64,000 nucleotides of DNA from an uncultured Bacteroidales bacterium (GTDB lineage Bacteria > Bacteroidota > Bacteroidia > Bacteroidales > Paludibacteraceae): the NCBI GenBank assembly GCA_900319645.1, contig ONPG01000003.1, positions 124,001 to 188,000 of the forward strand. Direction: 5' to 3'. The notes under the pieces are model-generated. The model had not been told where the DNA came from and did not search any database. It worked only from the letters and a program-made list of their open reading frames with translations. Made by a program: the position numbers and the translations under genes. Each line of letters begins with the position of its first letter. The stretch's first letter is position 1. Positions 46,401 through 53,933 of this stretch are shown here, piece by piece.

Positions 46401-48791
46401 GTTAAATGTAGCAGTAACCGTCACCGCCTCAGCCGGCATTACAAACTCTGCCAAACTTTCAATAATAGTTGGTTCAGTTACATTCTCACTTACAGTCAAG
46501 GATGCGAATACGTGTGCATCATCAGCAGTAGCTTCCGCACTGATAGTTGTACCAGCAATAGCGTAGCCATCTGCTGCGCCACCCTTGGTGTAATCCAACG
46601 CAATCGAACCGCCTTCTGCTACTATGTTGATGGCATAAGTCGGAGTGAAGGTAGCCGAAACGGTAATCGCGTAGTTCGGCATGGTGAGTGTTGAACCTTT
46701 GAGTACAGAAGCCGTTACATCGCTCTCGTCGGAAGTCTTAATAACTTTGATAGTTCCACCGATATAGTGGTTCTCTGCGTCCGGCGTAGCCGTTACAGTA
46801 AGAGCAGTACCTTCGACAATCTGTGCGCCTGTAGCAACTGCATCTTCGCCGTTCTTAATGGAGAGTGTACCACCTGCAGGAGCCGCGAAAGTCACAGCGT
46901 TCTTGATCTCTGCAAAAGTAGCCGAAACGGTTACATCGCCGGCTGGCATTGTGAACTTGTTGTTCGAAACAGCCACCGGTATCTCGCCTTGTTTCACATC
47001 CCAAGCTACAAAGGCGCAATGTGTGTCCGGCATAGCGGTCAACGTAACCTCCGTGCCCTCGCAAGCCTCAGCAAGATCAGCGGAAATAGAACCGTGTTGT
47101 ACGCCCAAGACAAGCTCGATGTTATGTTTCGTACAGCAAGAAGGAGCTGAGAGATAATAGGTGGTACCTGCTGCAGAAGTGGTTTTTACTGTTATTGAAA
47201 TGTCATCTAAGCGGACGTTAGACGAACCCGCAGTCAACACCATAGCAAAAGTTTCATCTGCTCCATCTGCAACATCAATATCAAAAGAGACCTCTCCTGC
47301 TACGGAAGGTTTTGGAGAAGCATAAGTTGTTGAATAGCCCTCACCGGTTAACGAAACTGTCAACTTTTGTGTATTTTGCTTGAAAGAGACACTTATCTTA
47401 TCTGCTTTTCCGGAAGGAATACCGGCAATTGTAAATACACCACCACTCTTTCCTACTAACAACTCAGGTGCTGTACCTCCTGCTAAAGCATCATTATAAA
47501 TCTTAGTTAGATTTGATCCGTTATCAGCACTCGTGTAAGTTACTGAACCACCGCCATAAATAACGCGACCTGTGGTAGCAGATGTTTCTCCATTAGGTAC
47601 ATCATCTGCTGAGAAAGTACCAAAATCCTCACTAAAGAGTGTGGTTCCAACTGCAGCGCCATCACCACCTTCTGTTCTCTTATAAACAGCATAAAGTGTT
47701 ACATTATCGGTAGGATTGTATTTTCCGCTAAGGAGCGTCGGAGCAGAAGTTGTCTCAGCAGCAACAGCTGCTGCAGCCCAACCGGCAAATACCCAGCCAT
47801 CCGCAGAGCAAGCCGGAGTCGGTCCTGCCGGAAGAGTAATACCTGCGCCTGCGGTAGTCTCAGTAATATCAGCTTGTGCAGGGTTACCTGCACCGGTATT
47901 GAAAGAAACAGTGTATTTCTGTAATTCTTTGAATTTTACAGTAATGGTTGTATTTTCTGTAATACCAGTTACTTTTTTATTTACATTATCAACAGTACCG
48001 CTTGCAGATGTTGTAATCTCATCGAAAGCGTAGCCCGAATCCGGAGTGATAGCAGAAATAGTTACATCCTCGCCTTCTCCATCACCACAAATTTCTGTTG
48101 CGCTCAAAGTATAAGTACCATTTGTCTCTGCGCCTTTGGTGATAGTTACAGTGTTGGTGCAAGAAGATGTGGATCCTTCATAGAACGTCAAAATAGGTAC
48201 CTTAAACTGGCAATAGTTAGTACTATGAATAACAAATGCATAACGAGCAGACTCTATTGTTTCTCCCAATTCGAAGTTAGTACCGGATGTGGACAATGAA
48301 GTCATTTTCTTGCCAACAGTCCATGTTGAACCATTATCCGTAGAATAGAGAATCCAAGCTTCATTTGGAGCGGTACCGCCCGGGGTAGAATATTCAAGTG
48401 TTACTTTATATACATTATTAAAATTGGTCCTTCCGATTAATGCTGCATAATAGGTAGCTGACGTAGCAACTCCAATAGCAGAAGCTATAGCTGATGCTTC
48501 AGAATAGCCACCGGTGGACAAAATCATTTTGGCTTTCTGATTATTATTTGCGCCCATCCAAAGTTTTTGCGATTGGTTAGAGCCACAGGTCGCTGCCCAA
48601 CTTGCAGTTTGTACAGTAGAGCCAGCATCCGCAGAAGCAATTGACGCGTTGTCGTAGTTCTGATAAGCGTTGTTGGTTCCAAGTGCGGTACCACCATACT
48701 TGTACACGACATCATCTTTTGCCGCCCACACATTTCCCACGCTGAATGCCATCAGCATCAGCAGGGAGAGAAAGAGTTTTAATTTTCTCAT
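40437..48791 (-). CDS. Giant secreted Ig-like / InlB-type repeat protein
   Basis: 2784 residues. Signal peptide 1-23 (MRKLKLFLSLLMLMAFSVGNVWA). Divergent InlB-type repeats (for example GTLSIKNGEDAVATGAQIVE) occur many times. A chitobiase-like module (IYYTLDGSEPTTE) lies near 1222-1300, followed by an OB-like region (NVYVTDGTKGLILYQN). Big-type Ig domains begin near 1484 (TVTYSSSDETVATVSNAG). Two tandem ~250-residue units (from about nt 43830 and 43075, each with GYDHIALSGEAAKTAYEKG or its variant GFDHLEI) are about three-quarters identical. A final ~150-residue domain is shared with 37619 and 53905. Tail: LIIRRGDKTYNGQGQLLR. Likely a long surface stalk or adhesin; specific binding is unknown. 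Confidence 0.85.
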   Translation of the reverse strand: MRKLKLFLSLLMLMAFSVGNVWAAKDDVVYKYGGTALGTNNAYQNYDNASIASADAGSTVQTASWAATCGSNQSQKLWMGANNNQKAKMILSTGGYSEASAIASAIGVATSATYYAALIGRTNFNNVYKVTLEYSTPGGTAPNEAWILYSTDNGSTWTVGKKMTSLSTSGTNFELGETIESARYAFVIHSTNYCQFKVPILTFYEGSTSSCTNTVTITKGAETNGTYTLSATEICGDGEGEDVTISAITPDSGYAFDEITTSASGTVDNVNKKVTGITENTTITVKFKELQKYTVSFNTGAGNPAQADITETTAGAGITLPAGPTPACSADGWVFAGWAAAAVAAETTSAPTLLSGKYNPTDNVTLYAVYKRTEGGDGAAVGTTLFSEDFGTFSADDVPNGETSATTGRVIYGGGSVTYTSADNGSNLTKIYNDALAGGTAPELLVGKSGGVFTIAGIPSGKADKISVSFKQNTQKLTVSLTGEGYSTTYASPKPSVAGEVSFDIDVADGADETFAMVLTAGSSNVRLDDISITVKTTSAAGTTYYLSAPSCCTKHNIELVLGVQHGSISADLAEACEGTEVTLTAMPDTHCAFVAWDVKQGEIPVAVSNNKFTMPAGDVTVSATFAEIKNAVTFAAPAGGTLSIKNGEDAVATGAQIVEGTALTVTATPDAENHYIGGTIKVIKTSDESDVTASVLKGSTLTMPNYAITVSATFTPTYAINIVAEGGSIALDYTKGGAADGYAIAGTTISAEATADDAHVFASLTVSENVTEPTIIESLAEFVMPAEAVTVTATFNVKSTPTIATDVTKVAFDATNYKGELAAKTFYVNGVALAEGHLTIACDNDAFTVSPTSIPVNGALEDTEITVTPKTTACGTFNATITISGGDAEDKEVSVSLTVNKLASNLAWSAAEATVTIDANDNVFPTLTNPRKLPVVYSSLYDEVASIDENGAVTLKKAGETLIVVNFAGNDTVTALAEDVLYYTLTVQQKYTVEWYINGAKKGEQTAIAGTELANIPDATSIENGAIAGKVFKGWATAAIEGEVDEAPALLNPTVMPGANTQYYAVYATEEGGEEDVTTIKYSGSSTTNMTGNNDAETLGLDADEWSVVGAKGSNSNFPGLNKAGDIRLYYAAGGSNTITITAPKSVDFVRMTFNTGYENVSVAVAGNPVVAVDGAYPINATTFVLGNANSSNVQVQIKTIDVVFATPVSYTKYATNGPRKLANPTFSVEAGTYTETKSIELIAAEGTIYYTLDGSEPTTESTPYTAAIALDTRGTHTIKAIAIDGDNKSDVVSATYTLNLPCATMDDIFAKATEVGGTATDVEVEFNNWVVSAVKNANVYVTDGTKGLILYQNNHGFEVGDKLNGKVACQIKLYQGSSELINVTKDSEGLTVTKDGVITPIETAITGLSGVNTGAPIIVSNVTYDGTNLVDASSNEIKPYNALYSEMSFVNSKKYNVTGIYLQFNATKELLPRSAADIVRVKDPAELAWSVETGKAYIGGKEAVLPSLENPNKLTVTYSSSDETVATVSNAGVINPMKAGTTTITVSSETTADYLAGEATYTLIVYAPATVVVTGEATKTEYFYNETFSFAGLGAKATYADETEYEIPAEEITWAPAEAPAITANTNIEVTATWQGVTSAVKEIAVTKKLRELSVDEFAWADYTTETILLGYSQTPAVRSIINVKNLPAELISYRSGDGNVMEVNATTGVITPKAKGFASMFVEFAGNEEYAAASRSYAVHIFGYDHIALSGEAAKTAYEKGDAFEHAGLVATAVYTLGEQTPQQLVVTDLAEWSADPAAIDKTTAKVTATASWKEKSASTDVAVTVNKHTVTFATPVNGTLTVTDELPISSGATFFKGDVLTVEATPTSADYKAGVVTVTGATLDGNTFTVGTSDITVSAVFAEKAAAEIAWSSSAPEVVLFGYSDAPAQRAVSNPHELSLSYRSSNTEAVTVNAETGEIAVVGPGSASIFVEFAGNADYKAISQSYTIEVYGFDHLEISGEAAKTAYEKGDAFEFTGLVATAVYTLEDAEDQNLAVTDLAEWSAEPATIGSNTAKVTATASWKEKNVSQEVDVTVNKHTITIEATENGSLAVVNELPVSSGEKFYKGDQLTVTATPASADYKAGVITVTGATLEGNTLTVGTSDFTVSAVFAEKAVPAAEEFSWSTTAYTAYIGDELNIYPALTNALSLAVSYTSSNTEVATIDAEGQITLLAEGETTISATSAMTADFKAQTVSYTLTVAQSTGQDTIYSYYGKGLGEAVEFGGTAKAEGGDAGIVVGIAQRGNYNIKLGKGFNNANFVGITLNKALKAGDKIAVASFITSSGKTAEFGMDFSADAASASTDVQKTFNVTQLLTESGEPNDTIIPVPEAAEGAKYIRIYRNVGNTSIFVANFTIIRNGGEPTPTYAVTIEEPANGTLAINGITSGEKLEEGTNLNVVTAADQGYMLEAVKVVNTETTEDVTALVLNGTTLTVPDFAITVSATFVEVVEPTDSWAEIVFTEVANAGTWTDSVFHAPYSNFALKATTPTGKLSIDYNVATFGTEEEHTSYSYRFKTNGITSINNVVLALNIPVDGTLRFAVRTASSAATDRALVVIQDNDTILNYTVIESESKVDGYYRYIYVQVKAGTAYVETTSETTGGLNFYAFGFQAAKPAYAVSMAEATNGTLAVKYNDETITSGDQFIAGTVLTVVTTPSENYELDAITVKDLLDADVTEVVLNGTTLTVPDYAIVVSATFKAKGSGTALDNTEADTKAVKTMENGVLIIRRGDKTYNGQGQLLR

Positions 48792-48840
48792 AATGTTAAA
48801 TTTTTAAGTTAATAAAAAGTATTTGGTTTTTGTTGATTTA

Positions 48841-49019
48841 CTATTCTTTATATTGTTCTCGTGCTATTGCAATAGCCCTTTGTAATTTTTCCGCCAAAAG
48901 CCGCTTATCCGGAATTGCATGTAGTATTGCGCTACTTTTATCGAACTATCCTCATCTACCATCAAGTACTCAGCAAGTTCGTCGGAGCAATGTTCTATAT
49001 TGGGTCTTCCTAAGGACAT
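48841..49019 (-). pseudogene. Possible decayed small gene
   Basis: From the ATG at 49019 one frame reads MSLGRPNIEHCSDELAEYLM and on to YYMQF; it then runs to a TAG at 48864. Shifting frame after YYMQ gives PDKRLLAEKLQRAIAIAREQ up to a TAG at 48841, which looks like a natural helical C-terminus. A single frameshift in a ~58-residue gene would explain this. No family is recognised. The rest of 48792-49222 holds the AT-rich leader of the giant gene and TGGTCCCGTGA repeats. Confidence 0.35.
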
Positions 49020-49222
49020 GGTCCCGTGATGGTCCCGTGGAAATGTCGTATTTTACCGCTGTTTCCCAGCCTCCATCTATAGTTGTTTTTTCAACTTTCT
49101 TAACACATAAAGCGGGACCGAGACGGTTTCCGCTTTATTTTTTGTTTTGGATTAAATCAAGACCTTGTTTAATATAATACGGGAATTTCTCATCACTCGA
49201 AATAAGGTATCTAACATATATC

Positions 49223-49378
49223 TCATCTTAAGATACTTGGATTTAGGATAGTGATGCTACCTTGAGTCTGCATTGCAGCAAGGAAAGCCGGATTAAGAGG
49301 TTTGCCGGTCATTGCTGTGTATTCAGCAGCCTCCTTTTTCATCGCTTTAACTCTTCTTTGAATTTCTCTTTCAGACAT
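49223..49378 (-). CDS. Small hypothetical protein
   Basis: 51 residues from the ATG at 49378 (MSEREIQRRVKAMKKEAAEY); the upstream in-frame codon lies in the -7 box, so this start is set by the promoter. A basic helix is followed by TGKPLNPAFLAAMQTQG and a hydrophobic end ITILNPSILR. Similar short Bacteroidota proteins occur near toxin-antitoxin genes, but I cannot name a function. Confidence 0.55.
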   Translation of the reverse strand: MSEREIQRRVKAMKKEAAEYTAMTGKPLNPAFLAAMQTQGSITILNPSILR

Positions 49379-49417
49379 AGTTGTTAGGGCATTTATATTT
49401 TCTTTCAAATTCCGGTG

Positions 49418-49449
49418 CAAAGTTACGAATATTTTTTGAGAATTGCAAA
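49418..49449 (-). promoter_or_regulatory. Promoter of the 51-residue gene
   Basis: TTTG (49446-49449), 20-base spacer, TAACTTTG (49418-49425). Confidence 0.8.
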
Positions 49450-49519
49450 GATTTTGATGATTATTTTTATTTTGTAAACAAACTAAACAAAAACCGTCAA
49501 AAGTTTACAGCGGACCATC

Positions 49520-50152
49520 TCAGAGCGGCCGACCGAGGATAGTATAAGAGCGGTTGTCACGGGTGATCACCAGTTGACCGTTGACTATTTTTTTGCGAAC
49601 CGTAACAGAAAGCGGCGAGCGGACCAAGGACGTGGGTTCGGGATCCTCGGGCTTGGGATAGTCCAAACGGTAGATGGTGAAATCGTGCGGATAAGCCGCG
49701 AGGTAAGACGAGGAGTTGGAGTAGGCTTTGTACTGCCCTGAAAAGGCGGATGTCTCTCCCAGAAAACGCGAGCCGGAGACAATAGTAGCCGTGCTGTCGT
49801 CAGCAAAAGTGAAAGTCCACGAAGTTGTTGCTGCGGGATCGCACACGGCGTTGTTGTTCTTGAGAATCAGAAAGAGGCTATACTGTCCGCCTATCAGGTA
49901 GCCCTGTATCGTCCGGGTCAGCGTCCACACATACCCCTCCGTGCCGTAGAGGCTGTCAGTACGCCAGACATCCGTGGTAGGCAGCGGCGCCACGGCGGAC
50001 TCGAGAAGGACGCGGTTGTTGCGACAGAAGACATACTGACGCGAGCTGAGCAGATCCTCCTCCGACCCCACACGGGTCAGGAAAGCCGGCGCTTCTTCCG
50101 CATAAAGAGCAAGAGCGGCAAATGTGCAAAAAGCGAGGAATAACTTCTTCAT
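49520..50152 (-). CDS. Secreted protein with shared C-terminal tail
   Basis: 210 residues from the ATG at 50152 (signal peptide MKKLFLAFCTFAALALYA). A single beta-rich domain (VWTLTRTIQGYLIGGQYSLF, TTSWTFTFADDSTATIVSG) precedes the tail KIVNGQLVITRDNRSYTILG. It is the smallest tail-bearing protein here and shows that the tail can follow a single domain. Function unknown. Confidence 0.75.
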   Translation of the reverse strand: MKKLFLAFCTFAALALYAEEAPAFLTRVGSEEDLLSSRQYVFCRNNRVLLESAVAPLPTTDVWRTDSLYGTEGYVWTLTRTIQGYLIGGQYSLFLILKNNNAVCDPAATTSWTFTFADDSTATIVSGSRFLGETSAFSGQYKAYSNSSSYLAAYPHDFTIYRLDYPKPEDPEPTSLVRSPLSVTVRKKIVNGQLVITRDNRSYTILGRPL

Positions 50153-50178
50153 TGCTGGATAGCTTTCGATTGCGAGTG

Positions 50179-50210
50179 CAAAGGTACAACTTTTTTTTGA
50201 CTTATGCAAG
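50179..50210 (-). promoter_or_regulatory. Promoter of the 210-residue gene
   Basis: CTTG (50207-50210), 20-base spacer, TACCTTTG (50179-50186). Confidence 0.85.
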
Positions 50211-50268
50211 AGAAAAAGAAAAAATAAATGTTTTTTGTGTATTTGGTTCCTTTGCAGACAAAAATAAA

Positions 50269-50299
50269 GAGGGCGCGTCAATAGTTTTGACACGCCCTC
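50269..50299 (-). terminator. Terminator of the 50340-53483 gene
   Basis: Stem GAGGGCGTGTCAA / TTGACGCGCCCTC (one G-U pair on the minus strand) followed by TTTATTTTTG. Its twin is at 53805-53833. Confidence 0.85.
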
Positions 50300-50339
50300 A
50301 ATCGGTTATTCGCCACGAATGGCGAACCAGCGGAACGGA

Positions 50340-53300
50340 TTAGCGGATACGCGTACCCAGTACGTTGTTGAGTTGACCACCCTTGATCATCTTCATTGCC
50401 TTCTGAGCAGCATCAACTTCGTCGATAGCCTGACCAGCAGGAATATACATCGTTACCTTGTAGAGGGTGTTGTTGTAGCAGAGCAGGTCAGCTGTGATGT
50501 TGTAGTCGCCGCCGTTGCCCGGAGTAACAGTGATGGAAGCCGTGTAGATTTCCTGTATTCCGTCTTTATCAATTACACCTGAGCCGATATACTCGAAATC
50601 GAGATCTGCCTCGGTGAAGTCACCTTGGAAGCCATCCTCAGCCCAAAGAGCGATATACACCTGGTGGTCTTTTTCCACATTTGTGCCATAAACTCCATAC
50701 AGGCCATAAGCGGCATAGTAATCAATTAACGCAGCCTCCGGGATGTTGAGGACAACTGTGTCTTTCGCTTGCGGAGCAACATATAACAAGTTGAGATGAT
50801 AAGCCTTGTTGTCATTGCCAATCAAAGTACCCTCAACGGTTACAGAGCCAGCCTCAGCGTTGGTAGAGAGCGTAACCGAACCACTTACGAAGGCAACGAA
50901 AGTGGTATCCTTGCCTTCGATAACACCCAGATAGGTGTAGTCAGCATCGAGGTCAGCGACGGTATAGGTACCCTCAGCCTGAGTAGTGGATATATTGGAA
51001 ACAGAAACTACATACTTGTCGTCTCCACCATAGATTTGCCACCAGCCTTTTGCTGCAACGTAGTCATCGTAACGCAGACCTTCGCTCAGACTTACCTCAA
51101 CGGTGTCAGCAACCGGAGCTTTCTTCACTTCTACGAAGATAGCGTTCTTAGCCTGCGGAGCTCCCTGATACTCGTTGTAGATAGCCAATACGGTCAGCGT
51201 GTCACCAGCTGCAACGCCCAGCTCAGCGAATTTCTTAGACTCGCCGGCAGGAGTGAGTACACCATAGATATACAGCTGTGCAGTAGAATCCGACAGATAG
51301 AGGTTGCCATAAGTGGTGTTCACAATGCTGTCAACCACACCGGTGAGGATGCAGGTATCAAGGGTATTCTTCAGGTTGAGGAACTCAGCAATAGTCTTCT
51401 CGCCGAGGTTCTGCGGTACGATGGTGCTCTTCTCGATGATCTCATAGGTACATCCGGCAGCGAACTCAGGAGTGCTGTTGTATTTGGTCAGACAGCCGGT
51501 AACAGCTACTTTGTCGCCAACACCAGGAGCTGCCTCTGCGGAAGTACAAACAGCGCGGAAAGCCTGGATTACATTGCCGCCATCCTGGGTGTCAGCCATC
51601 CAGAAGGATACATTGTTGTATTGAGGATTGAAAGCGGTAGCAATAGAGGTTACATAACCCTCGATGGTGTAAACAGCGCTATCGTTGTAGAGCTCGTTGT
51701 TCCCGGAAACAGAGAGTGCAGCCTCAGCAGCCTCAGCGCAGTTGGTCGGAGCGGAGATTTTGGTAGCCAACACAATGTCAGTTACGTTGAATGGTTCGCC
51801 AGCCTCTTTGTTGAACTGGATCATCCAGTGATCGGACTCTTTCAACGCGGTGCGGAGATCATCGGTGAGGGGCAGTTCTGCGTATTCATTATTAATAGTA
51901 AACGCATCTTTGGAAGCCGTCAACACGGGAGGCTCTCCCCAGGCTTTTACGATCTGTAGGAAATAGTCGGTACGGTTAGCCTCCGAATAGATGCGGAGTA
52001 CGTCGTATTTGCTGAAATCTACATAGTTAAAGCTCTCATGGCAGATTTCGAGAGTCTTCCAATCGTCAGCCCAGAAGAATCCAGTCCAAATAGTAGCGCC
52101 TTCTTTCAACTCTTTGCCATCCAGCAACTCTACTTTGGTGATAGTGAAATGATTACCAATAATCTGCAGACCATGTGCCTTGATGCTATCCACAGCGTTG
52201 GCAGTCAGGAATTGCTCGTATGTATGCGAACCTTCTGCTTGATCCAAAGATGCAGCCTCGCGGCTACCTGCAATGTGGCACCAAACGTCAAGCACTTTGA
52301 ACTCGATAGCATCAGTAGCATCCTTGTAGGTTACAACGATCTTCTGACCAGCTTTTGCCTGAGCGAACTTAGCAGCCTCGAGATTCAGCGGAGTATCCCA
52401 TGTTACGGCATGCTCACCCTCGAAGAGTATAGAATCAGCCTGAGGCGTCGGAGGAACAACGCTTTGTGCTTTCTTTACACTTACGAAGATAGCGTTCTTA
52501 ACTTGCGGAGCGTTGTTGTATTCGCTGTAGATAGCCTTAATGGTCAGCGTGTCATTCACGTCAATGCCAAGTTCAGCGAATTTCTTAGCCTCGCCAGCAG
52601 CATTGAGCACGCCGTACACATAAACTTGTCCGGTTGCGTCAGACAGATAGAGGTTGCCATAAGTGGTGTTCTTGATGCTATCAACCACACCGGTGAGGAC
52701 GCAAGTATCCTTCACGTTCTTCAAAGTAAGGAACTCAGCAATTGTCTTCTCTCCAAGATTTGCCGGCGGAACAACCTTGGTGAAGGTCTTGGTAGCCACA
52801 GCGCTCCAGTCATTGCCGGTATAAGCGGCAGCCATGATAGTAGTAGTCTCCTTGAGAACGATCGGTTTTTTGTACTCGGGAGCAGCGGAACAATCACACT
52901 TGGGGTCAGTAGTACCATCCGTTGTGTAATAGATGTCCGCATCCTGAGTAGAGCAGGTCATCGTAACGATCACACTGTCGGTGAACTCAGCCTCGCCGGA
53001 GATAACCGGAGTAGCAACAGCGGGAGCTGCTCCAGCCTCGTAGGTTGCGCTCCAAACAAAAGCACGCTTCTCGCTTGCAAGAGTCAGTACAGTTTCTGCA
53101 GTAGCGCCGGAAAGCGTAACAGTAAACGCATAGTCAGCCTCAGGAGTTACTGTGAAAGATTTGCCATTTCCTGCCAAGCTGGCGTTTGCACTTACTGTAA
53201 TTTCAGCAGGGGTTACAGTAACGCCTTCTGGAGCAGTTATGGTCACTTTTTGAGCGTCTTCAGTATTCCATGCAGCAGCATAGAAAGAAAGACTTGTTGC

Positions 53301-53483
53301 ACCAGCACCAACTGTGATGGTCATGTTGCCGCCGGCACCGCTTTTGCCCATTTTAATAGCATTTTTGCTATTAACGGTAACATCATCATAAGAATTGGTG
53401 GTTCCTTTTGCAATTACTGCATCAGCGGCCATCATGCTGCCTGCGAAAAGCACGGCAGCCAACATAGAAAAGAATTTTCTCAT
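50340..53483 (-). CDS. Secreted modular protein with OB-like domains, truncated tail
   Basis: 1047 residues. Signal peptide MRKFFSMLAAVLFAGSMMA. A chitobiase-like module (IYYTTDGTTDPK) precedes two OB-like domains (TTYGNLYLSDATGQVYVYG and its variant TTYGNLYLSDSTAQLYIYG, each ending VKNAIFV or AKNAIFV). Between them lies the ~230-residue block shared with 32474 (WTGFFWADDW, HWMIQFNKEAG) and a segment NVSFWMADTQDGGNV. Two further ~100-residue beta units (for example GWWQIYGGDDKYVVSVSN) follow. The tail reads KGGQLNNVLGTRIR and lacks the central IIxRxGKxY part present in all its relatives. Likely a surface binding protein whose sorting signal may be impaired. Confidence 0.82.
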   Translation of the reverse strand: MRKFFSMLAAVLFAGSMMAADAVIAKGTTNSYDDVTVNSKNAIKMGKSGAGGNMTITVGAGATSLSFYAAAWNTEDAQKVTITAPEGVTVTPAEITVSANASLAGNGKSFTVTPEADYAFTVTLSGATAETVLTLASEKRAFVWSATYEAGAAPAVATPVISGEAEFTDSVIVTMTCSTQDADIYYTTDGTTDPKCDCSAAPEYKKPIVLKETTTIMAAAYTGNDWSAVATKTFTKVVPPANLGEKTIAEFLTLKNVKDTCVLTGVVDSIKNTTYGNLYLSDATGQVYVYGVLNAAGEAKKFAELGIDVNDTLTIKAIYSEYNNAPQVKNAIFVSVKKAQSVVPPTPQADSILFEGEHAVTWDTPLNLEAAKFAQAKAGQKIVVTYKDATDAIEFKVLDVWCHIAGSREAASLDQAEGSHTYEQFLTANAVDSIKAHGLQIIGNHFTITKVELLDGKELKEGATIWTGFFWADDWKTLEICHESFNYVDFSKYDVLRIYSEANRTDYFLQIVKAWGEPPVLTASKDAFTINNEYAELPLTDDLRTALKESDHWMIQFNKEAGEPFNVTDIVLATKISAPTNCAEAAEAALSVSGNNELYNDSAVYTIEGYVTSIATAFNPQYNNVSFWMADTQDGGNVIQAFRAVCTSAEAAPGVGDKVAVTGCLTKYNSTPEFAAGCTYEIIEKSTIVPQNLGEKTIAEFLNLKNTLDTCILTGVVDSIVNTTYGNLYLSDSTAQLYIYGVLTPAGESKKFAELGVAAGDTLTVLAIYNEYQGAPQAKNAIFVEVKKAPVADTVEVSLSEGLRYDDYVAAKGWWQIYGGDDKYVVSVSNISTTQAEGTYTVADLDADYTYLGVIEGKDTTFVAFVSGSVTLSTNAEAGSVTVEGTLIGNDNKAYHLNLLYVAPQAKDTVVLNIPEAALIDYYAAYGLYGVYGTNVEKDHQVYIALWAEDGFQGDFTEADLDFEYIGSGVIDKDGIQEIYTASITVTPGNGGDYNITADLLCYNNTLYKVTMYIPAGQAIDEVDAAQKAMKMIKGGQLNNVLGTRIR

Positions 53484-53539
53484 GTTTTAAATGATTTTAG
53501 TTAATAATAATTGGTTAATTAGAATATCACGAAGATATT

Positions 53540-53683
53540 TTATGCATTTATTTTGTATCTAATGAAGCATCTACCTCTAAACCGGTTCTTTGAACTTCCA
53601 ACTCTTTCATCAAATAATCCACTGCATTCCCGAAGAAGAGTCCACCCACTCATCACTGCTCTATATTCTTTCGTGGATTTCAT
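53540..53683 (-). pseudogene. Remnant of an MNT nucleotidyltransferase gene
   Basis: Promoter and first seven codons (MKSTKEY) match the MNT gene at 57022-57315. After them the frame continues RAVMSGWTLLREC to a stop at 53540 with no nucleotidyltransferase motif, ending in the leader shared by both duplicated units. A deletion of most of the gene in unit A is the simplest reading; a real 47-residue peptide cannot be excluded. Confidence 0.6.
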
Positions 53684-53691
53684 TTCCGCCG

Positions 53692-53723
53692 CAAAGATAC
53701 GACATTTTTTTGAATTGTGCAAG
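53692..53723 (-). promoter_or_regulatory. Promoter upstream of the MNT remnant
   Basis: CTTG (53720-53723), 20-base spacer, TATCTTTG (53692-53699). It may now drive the secreted gene at 50340-53483. Confidence 0.75.
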
Positions 53724-53804
53724 AGAAAAAGAAAAATTTATGCAATCTATAGCAAAAAACAGAAAATCTGCCTCATTTGGTTCGTTTTGGGAACAAAAAA
53801 GAAA

Positions 53805-53833
53805 AGGGCGCGTCAATAGTTTTGACACGCCCT
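53805..53833 (-). terminator. Terminator of the 53905-56931 gene
   Basis: Same sequence as 50269-50299, followed by a CTTTTCTTTTTT run on the minus strand. Confidence 0.85.
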
Positions 53834-53873
53834 CAATCGGTTATTCGCCACGAATGGCGAACCAGCGGAACGG

Positions 53874-53933
53874 ATTAGCGGATACGCGTACCCAGTACGT
53901 TGTATTAGCGGATACGCGTACCCAGTACGTTGT
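53874..53933 (-). repeat. 30-bp tandem duplication of tail-coding DNA
   Basis: Bases 53874-53903 and 53904-53933 are identical. The inner copy encodes the end of the secreted protein (YNVLGTRIR and stop); the outer copy lies after the stop and is not translated. Confidence 0.95.
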
